Source of the DNA: Flavobacterium sp.
GTDB lineage: Bacteria > Bacteroidota > Bacteroidia > Flavobacteriales > Flavobacteriaceae
Direction of reading: 5' to 3'
Assembly (NCBI RefSeq): GCF_027531905.1
Contig: NZ_JAPZSU010000032.1
Span: 1 to 64,000, forward strand
DNA length: 64,000 bases
The translations under genes and the position numbers were made by a program. Shown one piece after another: positions 25,362-35,500 of this stretch (its first letter is position 1; every line of letters starts with the position of its first letter). Under the pieces are notes generated by a model that was given only the letters and a program-made list of their open reading frames with translations, was not told the DNA's origin and searched no databases.

Positions 25362-25390
25362 CAAAGTTAGCCATACAAAATAGTTATCAA
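25362..25390 (-). promoter_or_regulatory. Promoter of the HU-SPOR gene (near-leaderless)
   Basis: On the minus strand, TTG is followed after 18 bases by TAACTTTG (25362-25369), an excellent TTG / TAnnTTTG match. The start of transcription should fall at about the ATG at 25356. Confidence 0.65.
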
Positions 25391-25611
25391 AATTTTATTC
25401 ACAATTTTTATTAACAAATTCGATTAAATTTTATACTTTTCAATTTCAAATACTTAAAATAAAAGAACGCAATAGACAGCGTTTTGAAATCCTTATAAAT
25501 AGTGTTTTCTAGCGTTATTTTTTTAAGGTCAAAACTTGTTTAAAGAATGATTTTATTAATCGAAAGCCACATTTATTTTGTTTTTTATACGCCTAAATCA
25601 AAAGTACACGC

Positions 25612-26712
25612 ATGACCGATCCCGAATTATTTTCACTTTTAGCCCTTCAAAGTGTAGAAGGAGTAGGCGATATCGTCGCCAAAAAATTAATCACTCATTT
25701 TGGCGATGCCGAGTCTGTTCTCCAAGCAAAATCTCATCAATTGGCTGCAATTGATGGAATAGGAGCTGTGTTACTCAAGAACCTGAAGGACCCGAGTATT
25801 TATCAAAAAGCCCAATCCGAACTGGATTTTATTCAAAAAAACGGTATTTCTGTGGCTTATTTTCAAGACGAAATCTATCCTGAACGATTGAAGCATTGTT
25901 TTGACAGTCCATTGTTGCTGTTCTCCGCCGGATCAATCGATTTGAATAACCGTAAAATCATTAGTATCGTGGGTACGCGACAAATCACTTCCAATGGAAC
26001 TGAATTTTGTAAAAAATTCATCGAAGATTTGGTGCCTTTAAATCCTATCATTGTTAGTGGTTTCGCTTATGGAGTGGATATTGTGGCACATCAATTGGCG
26101 ATGGAACACGGTCTACAAACGATTGGCGTTTTGGCGCATGGCTTAAATCAAATCTATCCCAAAACCCACAAAAAATTTATGGCCAAAATGGAGCAAAATG
26201 GTGGTTTTTTGACCGAGTTTTGGAGTACTTCCAATCCAGATAAAGAAAATTTTGTGCGCCGCAACCGCATTGTTGCGGGAATGAGTGAGGCCACCGTAGT
26301 CATCGAATCCGCCGAAAAAGGCGGTTCTTTAATCACCGCCAATATGGCCAACGATTATAACAGAGACGTTTTTGCCGTTCCGGGTCGTGTTACCGATAAA
26401 TACAGCCAAGGTTGCAACACTTTAATCAAAACTCAAAAAGCCCAACTGCTCACCAGCGCTGCCGATTTAGTGTATCACCTCAATTGGGACTTAAAAACCA
26501 GTACAAAGTCCGTTCAAAAACAATTGTTCGTTTCTTTAGATCCCGATGAACAAAAAATTTATGATTACCTTTTGCAATCCGGCAAAGAAATGCTCGATAG
26601 TATTGCAATAGATTGTCAATTGCCAACGTTTAAACTTTCGAGTTTACTCTTGAATATGGAACTCAAAGGCGTCATTCGTCCCTTGCCAGGGAAATTGTTT
26701 GAAGCGATTTAA
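25612..26712 (+). CDS. dprA: DNA-processing protein DprA
   Basis: The 366-residue protein binds incoming single-stranded DNA and loads RecA during natural transformation. An N-terminal helix-hairpin-helix/SAM-like region ('SVEGVGDIVAKKLITHFG') precedes the Rossmann-like core, with 'SIVGTRQITSNGTEF', 'IVSGFAYGVDIVAHQLAME', 'EKGGSLITANMANDYNRDV' and 'AVPGRVTDKYSQGCN'. A winged-helix-like domain closes the protein. The length and motifs are complete. It is a single-gene unit; the 257 bp before it are AT-rich and contain one copy of TTATTAACA. Confidence 0.95.
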   Translation: MTDPELFSLLALQSVEGVGDIVAKKLITHFGDAESVLQAKSHQLAAIDGIGAVLLKNLKDPSIYQKAQSELDFIQKNGISVAYFQDEIYPERLKHCFDSPLLLFSAGSIDLNNRKIISIVGTRQITSNGTEFCKKFIEDLVPLNPIIVSGFAYGVDIVAHQLAMEHGLQTIGVLAHGLNQIYPKTHKKFMAKMEQNGGFLTEFWSTSNPDKENFVRRNRIVAGMSEATVVIESAEKGGSLITANMANDYNRDVFAVPGRVTDKYSQGCNTLIKTQKAQLLTSAADLVYHLNWDLKTSTKSVQKQLFVSLDPDEQKIYDYLLQSGKEMLDSIAIDCQLPTFKLSSLLLNMELKGVIRPLPGKLFEAI

Positions 26713-27028
26713 ATTTTGCTTTTTGCTTTTAATTTGGGCGAGACCCTACGTAAAAACTTCGGGTCGGGTTGTACGTTCCCGCTTTTTTAGTAAAGGTTAG
26801 AAAAAGGCCTTTACTAAAAAGAACTCTACTACACACGAGCTAAGCGAATTGGCAAAGCAATCACTCACGCGAATCCTTATTTTAACTCAAGCTATTAAAA
26901 TTTTGTGCTTTCTTCTCGGTAAGAAAATAATTGTATATGTCTCAATGAAGAAACTTAAATGACCTTAAATGCCTTCTATAGTTCAAAAATATCGAAACTT
27001 CTATGCCTTACATGTTTTAAATAATAAC
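26713..27028. repeat. Intergenic repeat region after dprA with a strong hairpin
   Basis: No gene is visible. A hairpin (26783-26796 with 26808-26820, core TTTTTAGTAAAGG / CCTTTACTAAAAA) lies beside GC-rich text with 'CTTCGGGTCGGG', of the type seen in flavobacterial intergenic repeats. At about 26959-26980 the text AAATGACCTTAAATGCCTTC is the complement of the 'AAGGCAT..AAGGTCATTT' repeat found near 60.1 and 60.3 kb. Confidence 0.6.
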
Positions 27029-27985
27029 CTACAACTCCATACGCACCCCTTGTTCAGGAAAAACAAAAGTCAATCCCAACTCGTTTGGTCCCGCCAATTG
27101 TTGCTTTATTTTTTGGATAGCAGCAGCTGGAGGTTTCAAATGGGTAATGATGATTTTGCACTTTTGCAAGGCTTCTTTCCCTGTGAGTGTTCCTAAAACC
27201 TGCATTTCTTTCATCAAATGTTTTGGTGTTAAATGACCAAATAGGAATCCATCGGGTTGTTCGTTAGGAAACGAAACTTCTATAAAAATGCCTTTCAACT
27301 CTTGTTTTTGAATCAATGGTGCGATGGCCTTCCAAAGGTCGGCTAGGTTTGTGGTTTTTTCTACGGAGTCAGGTCCTGTGTCACCTAAATACAAGACCGC
27401 ATTATTGTCTTTTTTTATTAAAAAGGCTGTGCTTTCGTAGGGATTTACGTGACTCAACGGAAACGCTTGTACCGTCATTGACGTATTCGAAATGGGTATT
27501 GTTTTCCCAAAAGAAAGGGTTTCGAAATGGTATTTTTTCAAGGGTTTACCTATGCCTGAATCGCCAAAATTCGCCCAAGTCTGGTCGTTGAAATAATGGT
27601 TTTGCATCATTTTCATAGCAGGAGCTATGGCGTAAACGGTTTTGGTCGAGTCAGCAGGTGAATTGATAATCAAACCCGACACGTGGTCCAAATGCGCGTG
27701 TGAGATACAATAGCCTTTGATGTATTGGCGCAATACTGTACTTGAAGGTACGTAGAAAGTACCTTTTTCAATTGCTTTTTCAATACCTGAATGAACGGTT
27801 CCAGCATCTAAACAAACGTATTCCTTTGTCCCGAAAGGAGCCACTAAATAGGCCGATAAATTGCGTTCATCGATTCCGCCATACACTCCCAAAGGCACCA
27901 CTTCAAAAACGGGTTTCGCATTTTGTCCAAAAGAAACTATCGTGGACACTAAAAACAACAGCACGCATCCAAAAACTTTTCTCAT
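27029..27985 (-). CDS. Class II cyclic-nucleotide phosphodiesterase (CpdP-like, metallo-beta-lactamase fold)
   Basis: The 318-residue product has a signal peptide (about 1-20, ending at SFGQ) and a metallo-hydrolase core with the motif SHAHLDHVSGL (His96, His98, Asp100, His101). It also has the 'VYGGIDERNLSAYLV' and 'YVCLDAG' openings, and 'HLKPP' near the C-terminus. This is the pattern of class II 3',5'-cyclic-nucleotide phosphodiesterases (Vibrio CpdP, yeast PDE1). Export implies that it acts on periplasmic or extracellular cyclic nucleotides, perhaps to salvage phosphate or nucleosides. Single gene on the minus strand. Confidence 0.82.
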   Translation of the reverse strand: MRKVFGCVLLFLVSTIVSFGQNAKPVFEVVPLGVYGGIDERNLSAYLVAPFGTKEYVCLDAGTVHSGIEKAIEKGTFYVPSSTVLRQYIKGYCISHAHLDHVSGLIINSPADSTKTVYAIAPAMKMMQNHYFNDQTWANFGDSGIGKPLKKYHFETLSFGKTIPISNTSMTVQAFPLSHVNPYESTAFLIKKDNNAVLYLGDTGPDSVEKTTNLADLWKAIAPLIQKQELKGIFIEVSFPNEQPDGFLFGHLTPKHLMKEMQVLGTLTGKEALQKCKIIITHLKPPAAAIQKIKQQLAGPNELGLTFVFPEQGVRMEL

Positions 27986-28169
27986 CTTTTCTGCATTGAA
28001 AATTAAAGGTTAAAAGTACGGCTTCTGCGTAAAATGACTGTTTTTTCTAAATGAAATCTATCTTAATTTTGGGATTTAAGTTACTTTTACGGCAATTTAT
28101 TAGCACTCGTATGCACAGAAAGTCTTGGTTTTTTGATGTTTACTGATTTTAATAAGCCTCCTTTCTTTG

Positions 28170-28201
28170 AAATTTACATCGAAATATTATCTTTACGAAA
28201 A
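28170..28201 (+). promoter_or_regulatory. Probable promoter of the aldehyde dehydrogenase gene
   Basis: A TTG is followed after about 18 bases by TATCTTTA (one mismatch to TAnnTTTG, about 28190-28197). It lies inside the apparent N-terminal extension of the reading frame, which is why I use the downstream ATG at 28232. Confidence 0.4.
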
Positions 28202-28231
28202 AATATAACAATTTTAACCAAAAAAGTTACA

Positions 28232-29785
28232 ATGACAACAATAGCGACTCAATTCGGAATGAACGAAGCCCTAGCGCAACTAGGTATTAAAGCAGTAAAT
28301 GAAGGAACTTCTACTGGAACGCAGCATTTTGCGAGCGGTTCATTATTAGAAAGTTATTCTCCTGTAGACGGACAATTAATTGCATCAGTAACCACAAGTT
28401 CTGCTGCGGATTATGAAAAAGTGATGCAAACTGCGACAGCTGCTTTCAAAACATTTCGATTGATGCCAGCCCCACAACGTGGTGAAATTGTACGTCAGTT
28501 TGGAGAAAAATTACGCAAAAACAAAGAAGCTTTAGGGAAATTGGTTTCTTATGAAATGGGGAAATCGTTGCAAGAAGGCTACGGCGAAGTTCAGGAAATG
28601 ATTGACATTTGTGACTTTGCAGTAGGATTGTCTCGTCAGTTACACGGATTGACGATGCACTCTGAGCGTCCGGGGCACAGAATGTATGAGCAATACCATT
28701 CGCTTGGTGTAGTAGGTATTATTTCTGCCTTCAACTTTCCGGTAGCGGTTTGGGCTTGGAATACGGCTTTGGCTTGGATTTGTGGCGATGTTTGTGTTTG
28801 GAAACCTTCTGAGAAAACGCCTCTTTGCGGAGTAGCTTGTCAAAATATTATTGCCGAAGTGTTAAAAGAAAACAACCTTCCAGAAGGAATTTCTTGTTTG
28901 ATTAACGGCGATTACACTATTGGTGAATTGTTGACCAAAGACACTCGTGTACCTCTAATTTCAGCTACAGGTTCTACTAGAATGGGAAAAATCGTAGCAC
29001 AAACAGTGGCGGGTCGTTTAGGAAAATCGCTTTTAGAATTGGGCGGAAACAATGCGATAATTGTAACTCCTGATGCTGATATCAAAATGACTGTGATTGG
29101 CGCTGTTTTTGGCGCAGTTGGAACCGCAGGACAACGTTGTACCTCAACCCGTAGATTAATCATCCACGAAAGTATGTATGACAAAGTAAAAGACGCTATT
29201 GTGGCGGCTTACGGGCAATTACGAATTGGAAATCCATTGGATGAAAAAAACCACGTGGGACCACTTATTGATACACAAGCCGTTGAAATGTATAACCAAG
29301 CATTGACTAAAGTAGTAGCCGAAGGCGGTAAAATTCTAGTAGAAGGTGGTGTACTTTCGGGTGAAGGATATGAGAGCGGTTGTTATGTAAAACCAGCTAT
29401 TGCTGAGGCTCAAAATAGCTTCGAAATTGTACAACACGAAACCTTTGCTCCTGTATTGTACTTGATGAAATACAGTGGTGATGTTGAAAATGCTATCGAG
29501 TTACAAAATGGTGTGGCACAAGGTTTATCCTCTGCTATTATGACCAATAATTTGCGTGAAGCAGAACGTTTCTTATCAGTAGCGGGTTCGGATTGTGGCA
29601 TTGCCAATGTGAATATTGGAACTTCGGGAGCTGAAATTGGTGGTGCTTTTGGTGGAGAAAAAGAAACTGGTGGCGGAAGAGAATCAGGTTCTGATGCTTG
29701 GAAAGTGTATATGCGTCGCCAAACCAATACGATTAATTATACAACCAATTTACCTTTGGCACAAGGGATTAAATTTGATTTGTAA
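28232..29785 (+). CDS. ALDH7-type aldehyde dehydrogenase (alpha-aminoadipic / piperideine-6-carboxylate dehydrogenase)
   Basis: The 517-residue product starts MTTIATQFGMNEALAQLGI. It keeps the catalytic Cys at residue 303 in 'GTAGQRCTSTRR' and the general-base Glu at 269 in 'LLELGGNNAI', with the NAD-binding 'SATGSTRMGKIVA' segment. Similarity to the ALDH7 group points to oxidation of alpha-aminoadipate semialdehyde to aminoadipate in lysine degradation. An upstream ATG at 28133 would add 33 residues that cover a promoter-like element and look unlike a family N-terminus. Ends at a hairpin terminator of repeat origin. Confidence 0.9.
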   Translation: MTTIATQFGMNEALAQLGIKAVNEGTSTGTQHFASGSLLESYSPVDGQLIASVTTSSAADYEKVMQTATAAFKTFRLMPAPQRGEIVRQFGEKLRKNKEALGKLVSYEMGKSLQEGYGEVQEMIDICDFAVGLSRQLHGLTMHSERPGHRMYEQYHSLGVVGIISAFNFPVAVWAWNTALAWICGDVCVWKPSEKTPLCGVACQNIIAEVLKENNLPEGISCLINGDYTIGELLTKDTRVPLISATGSTRMGKIVAQTVAGRLGKSLLELGGNNAIIVTPDADIKMTVIGAVFGAVGTAGQRCTSTRRLIIHESMYDKVKDAIVAAYGQLRIGNPLDEKNHVGPLIDTQAVEMYNQALTKVVAEGGKILVEGGVLSGEGYESGCYVKPAIAEAQNSFEIVQHETFAPVLYLMKYSGDVENAIELQNGVAQGLSSAIMTNNLREAERFLSVAGSDCGIANVNIGTSGAEIGGAFGGEKETGGGRESGSDAWKVYMRRQTNTINYTTNLPLAQGIKFDL

Positions 29786-29798
29786 TATCGATTTATAT

Positions 29799-29836
29799 AA
29801 AAAAACCCTTTCAGAGTTTAATTCTGAAAGGTTTTT
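29799..29836 (+). terminator. Terminator of the aldehyde dehydrogenase gene, built from a dispersed palindrome
   Basis: AACCCTTTCAGAG / TTCTGAAAGGTT followed by T's is a degenerate copy of the AACCCTTTCAGAGTT palindrome found at 50.9, 51.0 and 58.6 kb. Confidence 0.75.
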
Positions 29837-29874
29837 TATGGCTAATTGTTTCCAAAAAACACCTGATGTGGCTT

Positions 29875-29983
29875 CCTAGTCCCGATTGCAGAGGAAATCC
29901 TTATAGCCCGGGGTTCGGGCTATAAGATTGCAACGGAAAGCGGGACTTTGCTCCCAAAAAAGCGTATTGCCAACTGCTCCTAG
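29875..29983 (+). repeat. REP-like hairpin element, copy R1
   Basis: Conserved shoulders CCCGATTGCAG.GGAAATCC and GATTGCAACGGAAAGCGGGA flank a stem TTATAGCCCG (29901-29910) / CGGGCTATAA (29916-29925). A tail ending in CTGCTCCTAGAA follows. Reference orientation for the family. Confidence 0.8.
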
Positions 29984-29991
29984 AACAACAT

Positions 29992-30492
29992 TTACAAGCT
30001 AAAAACAGCACCAATTGAAAAGGTAAATTGGTTGTTTAGATTATAATAACCACGGTCATTGTTTTGGTATTTAGCAATGGGAAATCCGGCTTCGGAAAAC
30101 AGACCAAAACCATTGGTAAACATATAACGCATCCCGACATGACCTCCAAAATTCTTTAATCCTAAGCTTAAACCTGGATAAACATCTAATTTTTCGTCGA
30201 TTTGCAACACACTGCCTAAGTTGGCATTGATACGAATTTTGGCATCGAAACGGTCTTTGAAAGCAGGTTTGCTTCCGCCATTTAATCGATCAAATCCAAG
30301 AACATAAGATCCTACAAAACCATAGGAAAAGTTTTCGCCGAGACCAAAATCAGAGGCTAATTGAATGGCATTTCCGCCATTTTGGATATTTACACCTACA
30401 CTAAATTTATCGTCGCCTTTTCCGGTGAACGCTTGTTGTGCTTGGATAAAACTAAAGGTAAATAAAGCGGTAATAAGAGCAATTGTTTTCAT
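29992..30492 (-). CDS. Outer-membrane beta-barrel-like exported protein (DUF6646-like)
   Basis: The 166-residue product has a signal peptide (about 1-18, MKTIALITALFTFSFIQAQ) and beta-barrel-type alternation with aromatic-flanked strands: 'NFSYGFVGSYVLGF', 'RFDAKIRINANLG', 'LGLKNFGGHVGMRYMF', 'NNQFTFSIGAVFSL'. It ends on a terminal hydrophobic residue, as many barrels do. Bacteroidota proteins of this type are labelled DUF6646. I use ATG 30492, since upstream codons would overlap the neighbouring phosphatase gene and would bury the signal peptide. The exact role is unknown. Confidence 0.7.
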   Translation of the reverse strand: MKTIALITALFTFSFIQAQQAFTGKGDDKFSVGVNIQNGGNAIQLASDFGLGENFSYGFVGSYVLGFDRLNGGSKPAFKDRFDAKIRINANLGSVLQIDEKLDVYPGLSLGLKNFGGHVGMRYMFTNGFGLFSEAGFPIAKYQNNDRGYYNLNNQFTFSIGAVFSL

Positions 30493-30526
30493 TTTGTTTA
30501 ATATAAATTGATTCAATAATGTGTTG

Positions 30527-31252
30527 TTAATTTCTTCCTTTTTCGTCGAAATATAACTGATGTAAGGGTTCGCTTTGCCAATATTCTTTGGTATCGATGT
30601 CCATAATTGTGAGTGATCCTTTGAAGGCGGCACCTGTGTCTACATTCCAAACATTAGCCATTTGAACGGGTATCGTTTGCTCTAATCGAGTGACTGGAGT
30701 GTGGCCAATATAAATTTCGTTATAAAGCGTTAGGCGTTTTGGGTACGACAAATGGTCTTTGGGCAATGCTTTATCTAAGGCTACAGCTGTTTCCCAAAGG
30801 GTTCTATCCCAATAAAATAAGCGAGGAAAGTATTCGTAATGGATTCCATTAAGATTGGTAAAACCCGCGTGAATAAACAATCGGTTCTGCTCGTCAAGGT
30901 AATAATTGTCTAAAGAGTGTAAGAATTCGATATGCTGCTGAATGGTAGCTTTGTCTACTTTTTCATAAGCCAATACGGTCGCTTCGCCTCCGTGTTTGTA
31001 CCACAAGGGGTTGTCTTTTCCACTATCTAGGTAGTCTAAAAAAAGTTCATCGTGATTCCCTTTGATGCAAATGATGTTATGTGTTTTTTTCATTTCGATG
31101 AGCAAATCGATAACTTGTGGAGACTGGCTCCAGCCATCGACATAATCGCCCAAAAAAATCAATTTATCGGATGGGGTTACTTTGGCTCGCTCTAATACTT
31201 GATGCAAGGCACGCAAACCGCCGTGTATGTCTCCAATAACTAATGTTCTCAT
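30527..31252 (-). CDS. Calcineurin-like metallophosphoesterase (serine/threonine phosphatase or Ap4A-hydrolase type)
   Basis: The roughly 241-residue product starts MRTLVIGDIHGGLRAL and carries the PPP-type motifs GDIHGG, GDYVDGW and GNHDE, followed by metal-binding histidines in 'FIHAGF' and 'YIGHTPV'. Such enzymes hydrolyse phosphoproteins or diadenosine tetraphosphate; the choice cannot be made from sequence. I use the ATG ten codons inside the longest frame because the motif GDIHG normally begins within the first ten residues. It is 34 bp upstream of the DUF6646-like gene, so the two may be co-transcribed. Confidence 0.83.
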   Translation of the reverse strand: MRTLVIGDIHGGLRALHQVLERAKVTPSDKLIFLGDYVDGWSQSPQVIDLLIEMKKTHNIICIKGNHDELFLDYLDSGKDNPLWYKHGGEATVLAYEKVDKATIQQHIEFLHSLDNYYLDEQNRLFIHAGFTNLNGIHYEYFPRLFYWDRTLWETAVALDKALPKDHLSYPKRLTLYNEIYIGHTPVTRLEQTIPVQMANVWNVDTGAAFKGSLTIMDIDTKEYWQSEPLHQLYFDEKGRN

Positions 31253-31316
31253 GTAGTGTGGTATTCGAAAATAGAAATGCAAAAATAGGGGAAAAAAGTG
31301 CTTGATTTATTTTAAA

Positions 31317-31772
31317 TTAGTTGCTTGCGACACTATTTACTTCTATCCAATACCCATCTGGGTCCTGAAAATAAACTTGCTGAATTCCATCGGCGCGAGT
31401 GGTGATTTTGTTTGGCTCTCCTGGTCAATCGGAATACGGTATGTGTTCTTTTTGCAATTGCTTTATCAAGGCATCAAAATGTGGTGTGGTTAAAGCCAAA
31501 TGCACCGCTTTGTTGATTGTCACTGGAGAAGGAATCGTGGAAACCAAATGCAACTCTTTGCCGTCTCCTAAGGAAAACCAACGAATGCCTTCTTTTTGAG
31601 TTCGATTGGTGATTTTTGTCAAATACAAAACTTTGGAATAAAAAGTCGCGGCTGTATTGACATCTTTTACAGAAATAGCCAGATGATTTAAGGTCAAACC
31701 TAACGTTGTTTTTTCTTGGGCAAACAAGCAAATCGACCAAAGAAACAAACTGTATGTAATTGCTCTTTTCAT
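31317..31772 (-). pseudogene. VOC/glyoxalase-family exported protein, interrupted by an in-frame TGA
   Basis: The frame has a signal peptide (about 1-18) and the VOC opening 'TLGLTLNHLAISVKDVNTAA'. It runs to 'KEHIPYSD', then TGA (31425-31427), then continues in the same frame as 'PGEPNKITTRADGIQQVYFQ' and 'DPDGYWIEVNSVASN' before TAA. The missing residue is a Trp in relatives (SDWPG), so TGG to TGA is the obvious change. The C-terminal metal ligand Glu in 'WIEVN' lies beyond the stop. Recent pseudogene, or a sequencing error. Confidence 0.82.
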
Positions 31773-31852
31773 AGTTTTTATGGTTTGAATAAAAACTAAA
31801 GATAGGTATTTTTAAGTATACGGTATTTTTATATCATTTACGGTAGTGGGCA

Positions 31853-32008
31853 CTATACCTTCAGCACTCCTCTAAACCCTCTGGCTGCATAATAGGATGA
31901 TGCGCCATTGTGGTATATGAAAACCGTTTTGTAACGGTAATCGCCAAATAAAGCACCACCTAAAGCGCGAATCGGAACAGGCGTCAACAACCAACTTGAG
32001 GTTTTGAT
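31853..32008 (-). pseudogene. 3' relic of a DUF4256 gene
   Basis: An open frame without a start encodes IKTSSWLLTPVPIRALGGA, then LFGDYRYKTVFIYHNG and ASSYYAARGFRGVLKV before TAG. This is the well-conserved C-terminus of DUF4256 proteins (about 185 residues when complete). The N-terminal three quarters are absent, and upstream is unrelated sequence leading to the gene at 32069. The function of DUF4256 is unknown. Confidence 0.75.
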
Positions 32009-32068
32009 TTATAAAATTGACGAAAACTGTTTTTCAGAATGAAAAAACAGCAACTTTCGATTCGAAAA

Positions 32069-32485
32069 CTAGCTTTCTGTTACCATAAAACTTGGAGCAA
32101 AATTCTTTTTCTTAATAAAAAAAAGAGGAAAAAACAGAATCCAAATCAACGATAGCTTTAATTTTTCAACAAAAAAAATTTGAAGTACAATAGAAAACGT
32201 AACTATTCCAATCATAAATCCTAAGAACAATTTATAGGTAACACTTGGATTGATGGTAAGCACTTTGGTTTTCTCATAACGCAACTCAAATTCGGTTTCA
32301 TGGGTAGTCACTTCATTTTTAATCGTGACTGTATGTTTACCATTTGGCAAACGAAACTCCATTCGATTGTTTTGATAATTCATAAGCATAAAGTCGCCAT
32401 TATTTAGGCGTACTTCATACGTATTGTTCTTATTATAAATGCCAGCACTTTTGGACATTCTTACGATAAGGGTACTTTCGGTCAT
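32069..32485 (-). CDS. Small protein with beta-rich domain and two membrane helices
   Basis: The 138-residue product has an N-terminal strand-rich part ('LIVRMSKSAGIYNKNNTYEV', 'MEFRLPNGKHTVTIKNE', 'TEFELRYEKTKVLTINPS') like the small beta-sandwich 'PEGA-like' modules. Two membrane segments follow (about 83-103 and 111-126). I do not recognise a family. It lies 49 bp downstream of mfd on the same strand and may be its operon partner, though no functional link is evident. Confidence 0.55.
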   Translation of the reverse strand: MTESTLIVRMSKSAGIYNKNNTYEVRLNNGDFMLMNYQNNRMEFRLPNGKHTVTIKNEVTTHETEFELRYEKTKVLTINPSVTYKLFLGFMIGIVTFSIVLQIFFVEKLKLSLIWILFFPLFFIKKKNFAPSFMVTES

Positions 32486-32534
32486 AAATGTGGTTATAAA
32501 TAAGATTCAAATATAAAAATTTTCTTCTTAACAA

Positions 32535-35500
32535 CTACTTCTCCCCTCCCAGCAATTCCATCAACTCCAAACATCTTCGGGTGGTTTTGGCATTGTCAAA
32601 AGTCAGCAACAAACGAAGGCCTGCTGGGGTTTGCTTTTCTTTCATTTTGCATAAATTGGGATGCTTTTGTACAAAATCCAAGACGTTATTGAAGCGATTC
32701 GATTGGTAAAAATCGGATTGTTGGTCGGAAACAAAATACCCAATCATTTTGCCTTGTTTGAGTACTAGTTTTTCGATGCCCACGCGAGTGGCAATCCACT
32801 TAATGCGAATGCTGTTCATCAAGGCATTGGCTCTTGCTGGCAAAGGTCCAAAACGATCGATCAGTTTGTTGATGAAAACGGTCAGTTCTTCTTCGTTTTT
32901 GACTTCTCCTAGTTCGTTGTACAACAGCAATCGCTCCGAAACCGTATTGATGTATTCATCTGGAAACAACAACTCAAAATCGGTGTCGAGTTGCAGGTCT
33001 TTGACGTATTGTTTGGTTTCGATGTTGTTCTCTTCGGGATACAAATCTTTGAATTCATTCTCCTTGAGTTCCTCAATGGCTTCGTTCATGATTTTTTGAT
33101 ACGTATCAAAGCCAATCTCATTGATGAAACCACTTTGCTCGCCTCCCAACAAATCGCCTGCGCCACGAATCTCTAAATCCTTCATCGCAATATTGAAACC
33201 ACTACCCAATTCGCTAAATTGTTCCAAGGCTTGGATGCGTTTGCGAGCTTCTTCAGTCATCGCAGAATACGGCGGGCAAATGAAATAGCAAAAGGCTTTT
33301 TTGTTGCTTCGTCCCACGCGACCGCGCATTTGGTGCAAATCCGACAGCCCAAAATTATTCGCATTATTGATAAAAATGGTATTTGCATTGGGCACATCCA
33401 ATCCGCTTTCGATGATGGTGGTGGCCACCAAAACATCGAATTCGCCGTTCATAAAGGCCAACATCAATTCTTCTAGTTTCTTGCCATCCATTTGACCGTG
33501 ACCAATGCCTACTCGTGCATTGGGCACCAAACGCTGAATCATACCCGCGATTTCTTTAATATTTTCGATGCGATTATTGATGAAATACACTTGACCATTG
33601 CGCTGAATTTCATACGAAACGGCATCTCTAATGGTTTCTTCATTAAAACCTACCACGTGGGTTTCTATCGGATACCGATTGGGCGGTGGCGTAGTAATTA
33701 CCGATAAATCTCTCGCTGCCATCAACGAGAACTGCAAGGTTCTTGGAATAGGCGTAGCGGTAAGTGTCAACGTATCTACATTTGCCGCAATCGTTTTGAG
33801 TTTGTCTTTTACGTTGACCCCAAACTTTTGTTCCTCATCGACAATCAACAAACCTAAATCTTTGAAAATGACATTTTTGCTGACCAATTGATGCGTACCG
33901 ATGAGAATATCTAATTTTCCTTCGGCGAGTTGCTTTAGGGTTTCTGCTTTTTGCTTGGCGGTTCTAAAACGGTTCAAATAACCTACAGTCACCGGCATAT
34001 CCTTCAATCGCTCGCTAAACGTTCTGAAATGTTGGTAGGCCAAAATCGTGGTTGGCACCAAAACAGCGACTTGTTTGCTATTGTCTACCGCTTTGAAAGC
34101 AGCACGAATCGCGACTTCGGTTTTACCAAAACCTACATCACCACACACCAATCGGTCCATAGGGCGTTCGCTTTCCATGTCGGCTTTGACATCCTGCGTC
34201 GATTTTACTTGGTCGGGGGTGTCTTCGTAGATAAACGAACTTTCCAACTCGTTTTGCAAATAACTATCGGGCGCAAATTGAAAGCCTTTTTCCAAGCGAC
34301 GTTTTGCGTACAACTGAATCAAATTGAACGCAATATGCTTGACTCTGGCTTTGGTTTTTTGTTTTAAAACTTTCCAAGCGTTCGAGCCTAATTTGTAAAT
34401 TTTGGGTGGTGTTCCGTCTTTGCCGTTGTATTTGGATATTTTGTGTAGCGAATGAATACTCACGTACACAATGTCATTATCGGCATACACCAACTTAATC
34501 GCTTCTTGAGTTTTGCCTTCGACCTGTATTTTTTGCAAGCCACCGAATTTCCCAATTCCGTGGTCAATGTGCGTCACATAATCGCCAACCGAGAGCGCCG
34601 TCAGTTCTTTGAGCGTTAAATTTTGCTTTTTCGAATAGCCGTTTTTAATACTGAATTTGTGATAACGTTCAAAAATCTGGTGATCGGTGTAACAGGCGAT
34701 TTGATTTTCTTCGTCGATAAAGCCTTGATACATTGGCAACACGATAGTATGGTATTGCTTTCGAATGTTTTCGGCGTTGGCTTCATCTAATGATTCAAAA
34801 ATATCGTGAAAGCGCTTTACTTGTCCTTCATTGGAACAAAACAAATAATTTTTGTAGCCGTTAAAATGATTTTCATTCAGGTTATTCAACAACAAATCGA
34901 ATTGTTTGTTGAACGACGGTTGTGGCTGAAAATGAAAAGGAAACGTTTTTAGGGTTTTAAAAACCGCTTTACTTCCCCATTCCACGACCGAAAAATCCAA
35001 AGCGCGCTTAATGAAACTCGCTTGGTTCAAGAACAATTGCTCGGGTGTGGAGCGTTTGATTTCTTGGGATAATTTCGCGAAAGCTTCTTCGGCTTTGCCA
35101 AAATGTTTGTCTAAATCGGCCAACAACAGCTCGGTATTTTGAATAAAAATAACTGCTTGTGCCGAAATATAATCTAGAAAGGATTCCCGATTTTCTTGAA
35201 AAAAGGAATTTTCTACATTGGGAATAATCGTGATTTTTTTCTTGGTCTCAATCGATAATTGCGTGGCGACATCAAAGGTTCGAATACTTTCGACTTCGTT
35301 GCCAAAAAACTCGATGCGGTACGGATTATCATTCGAAAACGAAAAGACGTCTACGATTCCTCCACGCACCGAAAATTCTCCGGGTTCGGTAATAAAATCA
35401 ACTCTTTTGAACTCGTATTCAAACAACACCTCGTTGATAAAATCGATAGAAATCTTATCATTGATCGCAACTTTCAAAGTGTTTTTGTCTAATTCCTTTC

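Noticed and set aside
28133..28231. Longer aldehyde dehydrogenase from ATG 28133
   Set aside because: The extra 33 residues do not look like an ALDH N-terminus and overlap a promoter-like element; ATG 28232 fits the family.
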